64,000 bases of DNA from Panax quinquefolius (taxonomy: Eukaryota; Streptophyta; Magnoliopsida; Apiales; Araliaceae). Where the stretch lies: assembly GCA_020205615.1 (NCBI GenBank), contig CM035167.1, positions 63,739,436 to 63,803,435 on the forward strand, in the 5' to 3' direction. The notes below the pieces were generated by a model. That model had not been told where the DNA came from. It worked only from the letters and a program-made list of their open reading frames with translations, and searched no databases. Every line of letters begins with the position of its first letter. The stretch's first letter is position 1. Of this stretch, positions 1-10,805 are shown piece after piece. The position numbers and the translations under genes are program-made.

Positions 1-980
1 TATGCTCCTTTGATCCGCACAAAAAACACCCATTAATAGTTCTAGGGTTGGGGAAGTTGGGAGAGATATGGCCCTCCTATCCACACATAAAACATACAAA
101 TTTACCTTTCAGAAATTCCCCCAAATGGTTCTTTCCAAAGTTCCCACATTGTACCAGCTACTTCTTCTTTGTACCCTCCTACTTCACCTGCATACCCCCA
201 AAGTTGTTTCCCTTCCTCTTTTCACTCCTATTTCCCCTGTTTGTTTCCTCCTTCCCAACTCCCTCAACCTTACCCTTGTTCCTTCTTTCCTTGTTGTAGA
301 GGCTCATGGCCTCACTCCCCTCCTCAGCAATAATAGCTTTCTCCATGAGTGCTGCAAATGTAGGGATCTGCAACACTGCCACCTTATTGTAGAGCCAGGG
401 TTTTAATCCCAGCTCAAACCTTCTAGCTTTCCTAGCCTCCGTATCAACTTGATGCGGGGCAAACCTAGCCAACTCATTAAACTTAGCGGCGTATTCTGAT
501 ACCGTCATATTTTCCTGCTTCAATTCCAGAAATTTTACCTCCATCCTAGCTTGCATACTAGATGAAAAATAGTTTTCGAAAAATAAAGTTATAAATCCTT
601 CCCAAGCAACTACACCTGCTCCTGCCCTTGCCTGATTCGCTTACCACCAAAAATTTGCCTCACCCTTCATCATGTAGGTGGGAAAAGCAGTCTTTTTCCC
701 CTCAGCTACCCTAGCTATAACGAACGCCTTTTTGATTTTCTTAACCCAAGTTTGGGCTTCTATAGGGTCAATTATACCTCTAAATTTGGGCGATCCTGCA
801 GCCTTGAAGTCCTTGAAGTTTGCTGCGGTTGTATGGGTTGGTTCCTCATGATCGAATTCCTTGTTGCATTGCCTAAGCTACCATGTTTACAAATTGCTGT
901 ATTGGATCTGGTTGTTGTCCCCTAAAGTTATTGACAGATTCTTCTGCCCTTTGATTTCTAGTTTGACGTCTTGGCGGCAT
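1..980 (-). pseudogene. gag of element F (decayed, 3' end cut by window edge)
   Basis: Gag makes the capsid/nucleocapsid of the retrotransposon particle. The start is the ATG at 980-978, followed by a PPRRQTRN-type basic start usual for Tekay-like gag. The N-terminal frame meets an in-frame TAG about 36 codons in. The reading then continues in another frame from about 820 to 179, with one stop near 641. This part contains the Retrotrans_gag core, with the motif MTVSEYAAKFNELARFAP at about 475-525. A basic tail follows. At 1-75 there are two CCHC-like knuckles (CFMCG...GHISP and CFLCG); the first has a stop inside and has lost its last Cys. Frameshifts make it non-functional as read, though some may be sequence errors. 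Confidence 0.8.
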
Positions 981-1249
981 TATCTGATTAAATAAAACAT
1001 AATTTAACTTACATTCTAAACCTTATCATATAAGTTTAATATATTAAACTTGTTTCATTACTCAAACATAAGTTCATTTTCATTAAGTCGTAGTAATTTA
1101 CATAATATAGCACATATTGTTATCCCTTTGTGACTACAAAAGTCGGGATTTACAAACTTGATCATTACAAAAGTTGAGAACATAACCTTACACAGACATA
1201 CTAAGCACATATTACATTAAACACACCTACACAACAGAACCTATACTAC

Positions 1250-1891
1250 CTATTTATTACACCTTTTCCTTGGACAACTTTTCGCCTGATGACCTCCTAT
1301 TCCACAATTAAAATAGACACATTGCGTTGGATTGGGATAATGAGGAGAAAAATGTCCCTTCTGTCCGCAATTGTAGCAAACATATTCCCCTTTTCTGCAT
1401 ACACCTTCATGTTTCTTGTCACAATTTGCACACCTTTCTATTTGATTAATTTTTCCTTGGTTGTTATCCGGATTTCTTATATCATGGTCTTTCATCTTTC
1501 TTTTCCCTTTCTTGCTCGGAGATGCACATGCTTTGTTGCTTTTAGCTCCAATTTGGTCAATTTGGATTTTAAGCTTATCTTGTTCTTTCAATTTTTCTAT
1601 TAATGCTTTCCGCAGTCGGCTATTTAGTAGTTTTTCTATTTCCCACAGCTTTTCCAACGAGGAAACCTGGTCCTGTAGATTCTGCACTTCGGTTGATGCT
1701 TGATCATCTCCAACTTCCGTGTCAGAATCACTATCTATCAATTCCACCATTTCCAGATCTGGTATTATGTTTTCCACGATAACCACCTCATCGAGGTTGC
1801 CTTCACTTTGAGCCTTAATTTCAGCTATAGGCTTTGATATTGGCTCCTTCTTTACGATCCAAGGGTATCCTAATCTTTTTTCACCTGACAT
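1250..1891 (-). CDS. 213-aa ORF upstream of gag in element F; acidic/coiled-coil N-half and zinc-knuckle C-terminus
   Basis: This is the only uninterrupted ORF of its size in element F. It lies between the PBS (2277-2289) and the gag start (980), where most Ty3 elements have only leader. Residues 1-75 are rich in Glu/Asp, including DSDSDTEVGDD. Residues 66-115 are heptad-like (Leu/Ile with charged residues) and could form a coiled coil. A basic patch KKGKRKMK at about 127-134 resembles a nuclear signal. The C-terminus has three Cys-rich units: CANCDKKHEGVC, CYNCGQKGHFSPHYP (last Cys is Tyr) and FNCGIGGHQAKSC (first Cys lost). These resemble the knuckle set at the end of plant chromovirus gag. 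The homologous ORF in element A is broken (22440-22573). Function unknown. It could be a second nucleic-acid-binding protein or a duplicated gag C-terminus. Confidence 0.6.
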   Translation of the reverse strand: MSGEKRLGYPWIVKKEPISKPIAEIKAQSEGNLDEVVIVENIIPDLEMVELIDSDSDTEVGDDQASTEVQNLQDQVSSLEKLWEIEKLLNSRLRKALIEKLKEQDKLKIQIDQIGAKSNKACASPSKKGKRKMKDHDIRNPDNNQGKINQIERCANCDKKHEGVCRKGEYVCYNCGQKGHFSPHYPNPTQCVYFNCGIGGHQAKSCPRKRCNK

Positions 1892-2096
1892 CTACACACA
1901 TAAATTATCCTGATTAGCATATAATATATACACATAACAAACAATAATTTTGTATAGGTTATCTTTTATTTGGGTTGACGATGAATTTATCCGATTCATC
2001 TCTTTTTAAACTCTATATGAGTTGTTTATATTTTCAATGTTTTCCTCTGTTCTAAGGTTATAGCCTAAGGTCTATCCCACCTAAGGTTTCTAACCC

Positions 2097-2112
2097 TATA
2101 GCTCTGAAACCA
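2097..2112 (-). other. Second, decayed PBS-like site in the F leader
   Basis: The minus strand reads TGGTTTCAGAGCT here, one mismatch from the PBS at 2277-2289, and both sites share the flank CATGATGT. The sequence just inside it (2040-2096) aligns with the sequence just inside A's single PBS. The 178 bp between the two sites is therefore extra in F. Confidence 0.55.
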
Positions 2113-2276
2113 TGATGTAACTTTCACGGTGCTTCCAACTATAGCACCTTACAAGGGTACCTATCAGCTTTCGACCGACTGAATCGGCGTCTCCTACGGA
2201 GAGTCTGGCTTCGGTGCATTCCACACAAAGAAGTCACCAACGAGAGGCTCGGGGCTCTTCGCAAATTCATGTTTAT

Positions 2277-2289
2277 AGCTCTGATACCA
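2277..2289 (-). other. Primer binding site of element F
   Basis: The minus strand reads TGGTATCAGAGCT, the usual initiator-Met tRNA-type PBS of plant Ty3 elements. It starts 3 nt inside the LTR end at 2293. Confidence 0.85.
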
Positions 2290-2292
2290 TGA

Positions 2293-4830
2293 TGTGACGC
2301 CCCCAAATTCAGGTACTTGAAACCCGAACTCAGTGCTTCACGATACCATTTCTATGAGCAGAATAATACTAATAATAATAACAATAATATAGATTATCAA
2401 ATTTAATTTACATATTATCAGAGTTTTCAATCCCAAGTACGAAACCTTCAAACATTCGTTACATTAAACGATAATTAATATATATCATCATTATCCTAAT
2501 AAAGTCTAGTTATTACAAAAGATAGCATTATCTTTCATTCAACGACCTTCCCTTTCCCTTTGTTCTTGGCATAGCCTTCAGGTTGTTCATACTTAGCTGA
2601 AAATATTTAAATTAAGCAAGGATGAGCATTTGAGTGCCCAACAAGTAATAGTAACAATAACATTTAGCTGAATGAATTAAATGTTTTCTTTGAACCATAC
2701 TTCTACAACGAATCAACAATTGCGAAGTAAGCTGAACCAATAATAAACAACATATCATTTCGATTTCAAAATTTTGAAACTACGTATTGACTATAAATGA
2801 TGATCATTTGACATACTATGAACATTGTTTTCTATTTTTGAAAAGGTTAAATAGAACTTCATCTATAAACCGTCATAACTTACGGAACGCGGGGGGGTGA
2901 TCAGCCCGTTATGCCCTGTATTGATCAATTCTACATTATAGGACGATATTTTCGTCCAGCATTTTTGCCTTAGGCGCATAAAAGTTTCCCATATTTGGGA
3001 TGTTCATACCAGTCTTGAATCCAAACCCAAAACAATTCAGTTGGATAACAATAAAGTTCTTATCTTGTTCAACAACAATTTTAAGTTAGTGTCTAGCCAG
3101 GTCAAATAGCTTAGACGACTTTTAATTCAACTTATACATCTTTGGACAATCGATAAGTATGTATCAACATGTGATAAAATATAATGATTATCCAAGTGAG
3201 GACACTTGTATAACCATATTTAGAAATTAACGAACAAAATATATTTCTTGATCTACAATAACAGAATTAAGGAACTTGTACAACATATTATAATTTAATA
3301 ATTTACTTATACAGAATCATTGCATAAGTATATACAAAAGGTTGAAATATTTGAACAATTGAAAAATAGTCTAGATATTATCTTACGCATGTCCATTGCA
3401 TAAAGTAAATGCAAAGGGTTAGATACTTGCCTTGTCTACTGCTTACACAACTTAGATTTATCTTTTATATCAAGCCCTATCTTTAAATAGATAATTCGTT
3501 CGATTAGAATAACATATCATGTCATATTGTACTGCTATTTGCAGTCAACACATAACCTAATCACATTGTCATGTAAGTTTAACCACCATTGAATCACAAA
3601 TTATCACTTATCTAATAACATGCACTAATTGAAAGATCTAAACCTTCAAAGTAGATGTCAGAACTATTCTTCATTTTCTGGGTTACCTGAAATGTAGATG
3701 GCTTTCACAACTTGAATTTCTATTTCTGTTTTAGTGATGTTATACCTTAAGTGTGTAGAAACCATGTAATACTATAGATTAATTACATAAACACATTTTA
3801 ACAACATCATATAAAGCAGATATGGGTCGGTCAAAGTAGTGGTTCGAAACTGCTTATGAACGTTTCTGGGTTACCCAGAAACTTCATCCGGCAGTTTCGT
3901 CCTCACCACTTTGACCACTTATTACTTTGATTCAGAGAAGGATCTAATGATTCTAGAGGCATGTTCATGTAGCCTAGACGTCAAACAACAATATTACAAT
4001 AATAACAGGGTCTAACACGTAAATAGAAGCAAGATCTAAATGCATGAACAAGCTGTCAGACTTTCTGGGCACGTTCTGGGTTACCCAGAAACGTGTGGTC
4101 AATGCCGGTCAACGTGGTTTGACCACTAATAACTTTCCACCGGCTTATGATCTGACTTTGATTCCAGTTTCAGATCAAAGATCTCAAAGCATAATACCAG
4201 ATCAAAGCTTAAAAACACAAAAACACATAACAGGACGAGATCTATGGGACTTGACATTTGGTTGTCAGACCATATTTCTCATTTTTTTTTTCAGATTTTA
4301 CAAATCTTCAAATTCGAGCCTCTAGATGTTATGGATCTAACATCTAGCAACCCAGATCATCATTAGACACCTTATATAACATGTTTAACAAAACAAATCT
4401 AACATCTAACAACAGAATTTTGGGCATATTTCATGGCTAGGGTTTATACCTTCTTATGAACAATCTTGGATTCTAGGCTTCTGATTTGGTTGTGATGTTC
4501 ATGGGGCTTGGTTGTGGAACTGTAATGCTAAGAAATTTCGTTGGTTTGAGTTGAGAGAAAAGGTTTGAGTGTTTGGAGAGAAATGAGCTTGCAAATGATT
4601 TTCTCTCTCTCTATCTGATTCAACCAGTACTTGGTTGATGAACATTCTAAAGATCAAGAATTTCCTTTGAAGCTAATTCCCAACCAAATTTCATTTGGTT
4701 GGGAACCTGATAATCTAAGCTGAGATGAACAACCCTATTATTAGGGGATTATTTTAGAAATATGCAATAGCGTTAAAATGTTTGCACAATACATAGTACA
4801 AAGGGCTGATCACCTGGAGTAAGGAATGAT
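2293..4830 (-). repeat. 5' LTR of element F (about 2.5 kb seen)
   Basis: The plus-strand left boundary is TGTGACGCCCCC next to the PBS. It aligns in blocks with A's LTR (2293-2640 with 4831-5150; 3590-3640 with 6070-6110; 3660-4620 with 7700-8640). It lacks A's AT-rich block of about 1.3 kb. The distal end is not resolved: A interrupts it at 4830, and the continuation after 62164 does not clearly match A's LTR end. It carries two GGGTTACCC palindromes (3862-3882, 4071-4094). I see no TATA box matching that of A's right LTR. Confidence 0.7.
3862..3882. repeat. Palindrome in F LTR
   Basis: The 10-bp arms GTTTCTGGGT and ACCCAGAAAC are perfect inverted repeats around one central T. A related imperfect copy lies at 4071-4094. 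Confidence 0.9.
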
Positions 4831-5639
4831 TGTAAAGCCCCCAAACTCGGGTACTTGAAACCCAAACTCGGTGCTTTACGATACCATTTCTATGAGCGGA
4901 ATAATACTAATAATAATAATATAAAAATTCAACTTAATTTATATTTATCAGAGTCTAATCCCAATTACGAAACCTTTACTATAATTCTTTACATGGTATA
5001 TAATACATATCATTGTCTATATATTGTTTAACTATTACAAAAGACACCATTAAACATGTATGTTTGCTTTCCTTTTCACTTGTTCTTGTCTAAAACTTCG
5101 GGTTGATCATGCCTAGTTGAAAACATTAAAATTTAAGCAAGAATGAGCATTTGGGTGCCCAGCAAGTAATAACAATTATGAATATAATTAGCTGAAAGAA
5201 ATAAATATTTTCTTTGTACATCACTTCTACAACGAATTTATAGTTGTGAAGTAAACTGAATTGATAATAACAACATAACAATTCTATCTCAAATTTTTGA
5301 AACTACATATTGATTATATATATAGGAATTAGTCGACAGATTATGAACATTGTTTTTAGTTTTCGCTAAGGTTTAGTAGAACTTCATCTGTAAACCGTCA
5401 TAACTTACAGGCGTTAGGTTGTACTTCCCATGGGCCCTGTATTGATTAATAGTAAATTGCTAGAACGATATTATCGTTCATCCTTTGTCCGCCTTGGCGT
5501 ATAAAAATTTTCCCATGATCGGGATGTTCATACTTAGTCTAGAATCCGAACCAAAACAATTTGATTGGATACAAAAAGGTTTTAACTTATTCAACAATAT
5601 TTCTGAATATGTGTCTAGCAAGGTCAAATAGCTTAGACA

Positions 5640-5643
<4 letters not shown>

Positions 5644-5670
<27 letters not shown>

Positions 5671-5671
5671 C
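5644..5671. repeat. (TA)n microsatellite in A 3' LTR
   Basis: About 14 TA units; the matching site in the 5' LTR (23613-23644) is also a TA run. Confidence 0.9.
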
Positions 5672-6179
5672 AACATGTGTTTAACTACAATGATTATCCA
5701 AGTGGGGACACTTGTGTAACCATATTTACAAATTAACGAACAGAATATATATCTGAATTACCATATACTAACATGTTGATAAACAATGATCGAATATAGA
5801 ATATATCATAATAGGGTTAATAATATAGTATAATAATAATATAATTCTGAAACTTCTTACACGTGTCCATTGCATAAAGGAAATGCAAAGGTAAGATACT
5901 TGCCTGATGCATTGCTTACAATTCGTAACTTAGTTCTATCTTTATATAACACCTATCAGTAATAAGATCATTGGATCGATTAGAATAACATACTATAGCA
6001 CATAGCACTGCTTATTGCAGTCAGCACATAACCTAATCACATTGTCACATATGTTCCACAACCATTGAATCACAAATAAACACATATCTAATCAAATTAT
6101 CTAAGTCCAGATCAATTTCTGAAACATGTCAGTGTACCGACGGCTTTATCGGGTAATTATCGAGTCTAAGACTCTATCC

Positions 6180-7440
6180 TGTAATTCAATATCTGTAAGT
6201 ATCAGTCATATTATTTTTAAATGACTTAAAATAATTTTTAAACATTTATTAAAATTTATCATAAATTTTTAAACACCGGAATCATTATTAAATGATTTAA
6301 ATATTAAATAATTCTATTATCATTAATATTTAATTAATATTAAACTATTAATGAAACCATTGCCAAAATCTTAAAGTTATTTATAATAACTCAAAATACT
6401 TTTAAAGTATTAATATTACCCTTAAATGATTTTTAAAACATTTAAAATTATTTTTAAAACATTTAAAATCATTTTTAAATAATTACCATTAATATTTAAT
6501 TATTAATGTACTATTTATCAAAATATTAAAAGTCATTTAGTATAACTTAATAATATTTTTAATTCATTTGTATCCTTTTAAATGATTTTAAATTAATAAA
6601 ACCATTTTAAAACTATTTATTTAATATAATTATTAAATAAACTTAATATCATTTTTATTAAATTAATATCATTAATATTAAATTATTAATGAAATTATCC
6701 TTTAAATATTAAAACTTATATTTTATAACATAAAATATCTTTAAACAATTTATTATCATTTAAAATGATTTTTATAATATTAAAATCATTTTTAAACTAA
6801 TTTATTTAATATAATTATTAAATAACTTTAACATCATTAATAGTAAATAATTAATGAGATTTATCTTTAAATATTGAAAGTTATATTTTATAACTTAAAA
6901 TATTTTAAACTATTTATTTTCATTTAAAATGATTTTTCTAATATTAAAATCATTTTTAAACTAATTTATTTAATATAATTATTAAATAAATCTAATATCA
7001 TTAATATTAAAATATTAATTTTTTCATGACAAAATATCAAAAGTTATCTTTATAACTTCAAAATACTTTTAAAACCTTTAAATCATTTTTCTAAGTTTTT
7101 AAATCATTAATTCTATTTTTCATAATTTATTTAATATATTCAATAAATAACTTAATTATCATTAATATTAATCAATTAATGAAATTCATCACAAAATATT
7201 AAAAGTTATCAAAAATAACTTAAATTATTTTCTTATACCATAATAATTTATTTAATATTATAATTAAATAAATTTAATACTTTTAATATTCCAAAAATAT
7301 TTAATATTTATGAAATATATTCAGAATAATTAAAAACTAATTTCGAATTTTAAAATAATTTTTTATAATTTATTATGTATTTTTAATAATTAAAAACTAT
7401 TTTTTTCTATTTATTTAATAAAAATAATAATTTTAGAAAT
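6180..7440. repeat. AT-rich block of A LTR
   Basis: About 1.26 kb of nearly pure A/T with recurring forms of TTTTAAATGATTTTAAA and ATTAATATTAAATTATTAATG. Many are short imperfect inverted repeats. The same block is at about 24180-25100 plus 27505-27840 in the right LTR, where a solo LTR is inserted. No coding signal. Confidence 0.75.
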
Positions 7441-7706
7441 TAAGTGTCACTAAAGATCGCTTTATATGTATTTAAGCTGTCATTATATAGTGTTCTTCAA
7501 GCGTTCTTGAGCGCTGCTAGAAATTCATGTAGCGACTATCAAGGTACACGGTTTGACCATCTATAAATCATGGATCTTGATGTATCCGGGTTCATTTATG
7601 TGTTAAGGTTATAGTATTGATGTCATACTACAATATTAAACAAACATCAGAGCCTTTATATAACAAATCAGAGAGATCTAAGCAATGGAAAATCTGTCAG
7701 ACATTA

Positions 7707-7740
7707 TTCTTCAATTTCTGGGTTTTCCAGAATTGAAGAA
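7707..7740. repeat. Palindrome 1 in A LTR
   Basis: An inverted repeat with arms TTCTTCAATTTCTGG and CCAGAATTGAAGAA, with one extra T in the left arm. Copies lie at 28107-28140 and 48534-48567. Confidence 0.85.
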
Positions 7741-7917
7741 CAGTTCATGCTACCACTTTTGGGCTTCCACAACTTTCTATCTGTGCAATATTTATGCAAT
7801 ATAATGGATCCAGTGTGTAGCCGGCATGACAAGGAAGAGTTCGATCACAATAGTTCACTAAAACAACAACATAATCACCATAAACTGTCCGATCAAACTA
7901 TGTCAGAAGCCACTGAC

Positions 7918-7948
7918 TTGAGTTTTCTGGGTTACCCAGAAAACTCAA
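7918..7948. repeat. Palindrome 2 in A LTR (perfect 15-bp arms)
   Basis: Arms TTGAGTTTTCTGGGT and ACCCAGAAAACTCAA are separated by a single T. The site is identical at 28318-28348 and 48745-48775. Confidence 0.95.
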
Positions 7949-9984
7949 CCCGTGAACTTCCGGCTTGGTTTGACCATCCTCCAGATCCACATTGTTTTCA
8001 ATTTAAGAGATCTAAAAGCATTAACATGTAGTATAACTACCATACTACAACTTTAATACAACAAAAAGAACAAAACAATAACAACAAGCAAGATCTAAAC
8101 GGATGAACATGCTGTCTGAGTGTTCTGGGCAGTTTCTGGGCTACCCAGATTTTCCCAGTCATGGACGGTCAATGGTATTTGACCATTAATAGCTTTCTAT
8201 CTATGCATGATCTGGTCATTATACCAGTTCCAGAACATAGATCTCACAGAATACTACAAGACCAAACATTTAAACAACAAAAACACCTAACAGCCTGAGA
8301 TCTACAAGGTCTGACATTCGTTGTCAGACCACCAGAAAAAAATTCCCAAATTTTTGAAATCCTCAAATCCGAGCCTCTAGATGTTATGGATCTAACATCT
8401 AGCAACCCAGATCATCATCATATACTATATATAACATGTTTTAACACTGAATCATAACATCTAACAACAGATCAATGGTCAGATTTTCAAGTTAGGGTTT
8501 ATACCTTTACTTTGATCAATCTTGATCTTAGGGTTCTGATTTGATATAGATGTTAGTGGGGCTTGGTTTGTGACTGATATGTATTAATATTTTCGGAGGT
8601 AAGAGCTTGAGAGAGTTTAGATAGGTGTTGTGCACAAAATAGTCTAGGATGCATAAATTGGCTGAGCAAAGACTGATTGCTGGCATTACTTAAGTCACAA
8701 TGTCAACCAAGTTGGTCACCAACTCTTAATTTGGTAGGATTTTCAAGTTATCTAAATAAATAAATGCAAAAGGGCATTTTGGTCTTTTGTAATATAATTT
8801 TAATGGCATAAATGTCATTTGTCTAACCCTTAGGGTTTGACCCTTAGGGTTTAACCCTAAGGCTTTGTACAATAATTTCTAGCATTTTGCAATTAGGGTT
8901 TAGAAAATAAATAAAATAAAATTAGTTTCCTGAAAATGCAATTTTGAGATTACTAATTATAATTAGTTTTCTAATGACATAACTTGAATATTTTGGTTTT
9001 AAATTCCACTAATTATACTTAACCTTGCTAATTTAGCAATTAGGGTTTACAATTAGTAAGGGTTAAATGCTTTCTAAGTCACTGTACTATAGGTCGACTT
9101 ACAAATGGGTCACTGAACTTTTTTTTCTTACAGTCAACTCACTGAACTTATATTTACTAACAAAAAGTTTACAATTCCGTTAAATCTGTTGACTTTAGAC
9201 AGAAATTGACATATCAGCTGCATACGTGTAAAAAAATTCTGATGTGGCACAAATCATCCTATGTGTCTTTCTTATGTGGAAATGGAGGAAAACAATTAAA
9301 CAATTAAATGAAAAATAATTAATTTTTCTTAAGAACCAAAAAGAAAAGAAAAGAAAATTAAAAAAAATGCGGCTCCTTTCCACCTAACCCAGAGTCTCTC
9401 CCTCTTTCTCTCACCTCTATATTCTCATCGATTCGAGCTGCAGAGATCGAATATGGCGATTTGAGATCTATTTTTCTTGGAATTAGCGAATTTTGTTCGA
9501 AGATCGTGGAACTGAGTTTCTTTGAGATAGGATTATATTAATTTCTTCAACAATTTTTTATTTTAATAAGGGGTTGTTTGGTGGGTGAAATTCACGTTGC
9601 TGTTCGATCTGATGGGAATTCGTTGATGGGTTTTATACTTGTTAAAATGGGTCACTGTGTTTTCAGCTTTTGGATAATGTGGTGTTCTTGAGCAGGTTAT
9701 TGGCGTGGGATGAGTTTGAGGGTTTGAAAGGCTTGTTTGGTTGGTTGTGTTTTTGTTTGGATGATTTCGTGGGGAGTAGTGATGGAAGAAAGGGTTAAGT
9801 TTAGAGTTTGGTGTTGGAAGAGAAATGGAGGAGGACCGAAATTTGGAAGAAGGAGATGCTTGATTTTACCAAAATGATGAGAATTCAACTCTTGACCTGA
9901 TGTTACTTAAATTATTACATATATTGGTAATTTATTGGTAATTTTATTTAGTTAATTATTACATGTATTGGTAATTTATTATGG

Positions 9985-10140
9985 CATGTGTGTGTTATTG
10001 GTTTGTTAGTGTGTGTGTGTGTGTGTGTGTGTTCTTGGTGTGTTAGTGTGTGTGTTTGAATTTATATGTGTATTCTTGGTGTGTTAGTGTGTGTTTTAGA
10101 ATTTATATGTGTATTCTTGGTGTGTTAGTGTGTGTTCTTG
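9985..10140. repeat. GT-rich minisatellite inside MULE-1
   Basis: Repeats of TTCTTGGTGTGTTAGTGTGTG, some joined by a GAATTTATATGTGTA spacer, next to a (GT)n run of about 12 units at 10009-10031. Confidence 0.85.
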
Positions 10141-10239
10141 ACATATTTACCCTCAAATGATTAATAATTGTTTTAAAAAATATTTGAAATAATTTTTTTA
10201 ATTACACATAAGCATGTAATTTTTTTAATTTATTTTCTT

Positions 10240-10805
10240 ATTTTTTGCCAAAAGTTTTTAATTTATATTATTATATTTGTAAAGAACTAAATAAAAATTC
10301 ATTTGATATTAATTTAAAAATAATTAAATATATTTTTATTTATTTTTTGTTTTTTGACTAACTTTTCTAATTTATATTATTATATTTGTAAAGAATTAAG
10401 TAAAAATTCATTTGATATTAATTAAAAATAATTAAATATATATTTCATTTATTTTCTTATTTTTTTGACTAATTTTTCTAATTTATATTATTATATTTGT
10501 AAAGAATTAAGTAAAAATTCATTTGATATTAATTAAACATATTTTATTTATTTATTTTCTTATTTTTTTAGCAAAATTTTCTAATTTATATTATTGTATT
10601 TGTAAATAATTAAACAAAAATTCATTTGATATTATTTAAACATATTTTATTTATTTATTTTCTTATTTTTTAGCAAATTTTTCTAATTTATATTATTATT
10701 TGTAAAGAATTAAATAAAAATTCATTTGGTATTAATTACAAAAATAATTAAATATATTTTTTATTTATTTTCTTATTTTTTTGGCTAACTTTTCTAATTT
10801 ATTTG
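10240..10805. repeat. Tandem array of about 110-bp units inside MULE-1
   Basis: About five copies of a unit containing TTTTCTAATTTATATTATTA, then TTTGTAAAGAATTAA and AAAATTCATTTGATATTAAT, ending in a T-rich stretch. Units differ by small indels. Confidence 0.85.

Larger units (their letters stand above)
1..4830 (-). mobile_element. Element F: 5' part of a Ty3/gypsy (Tekay-like chromovirus) element, truncated by window edge
   Basis: Read on the minus strand, this part holds the 5' LTR (right end), a primer binding site, an upstream ORF and gag, in that order; pol would lie beyond base 1. The gag core and the iMet-type PBS place it in Ty3/gypsy. Similarity to plant Tekay-type gag is from family knowledge. 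Its LTR is interrupted at 4830 by element A, whose 5-bp TSD ATGAT lies at 4826-4830 and 62165-62169. F is therefore the oldest layer seen. It is the same family as A: LTR start, leader, upstream ORF and gag start all align with 21076-23100. Confidence 0.8.

Noticed and set aside
48..406. Plus-strand ORFs at the left edge
   Set aside because: Antisense shadows of the F gag; the protein match is on the minus strand.
7747..8031. A 94-codon plus-strand ORF in the A LTR, present again at 48574-48858
   Set aside because: It runs antisense to the element and is kept only because the LTR copies are homologous. The copy near 28141-28440 has an in-frame stop, and part of the ORF is a DNA palindrome.
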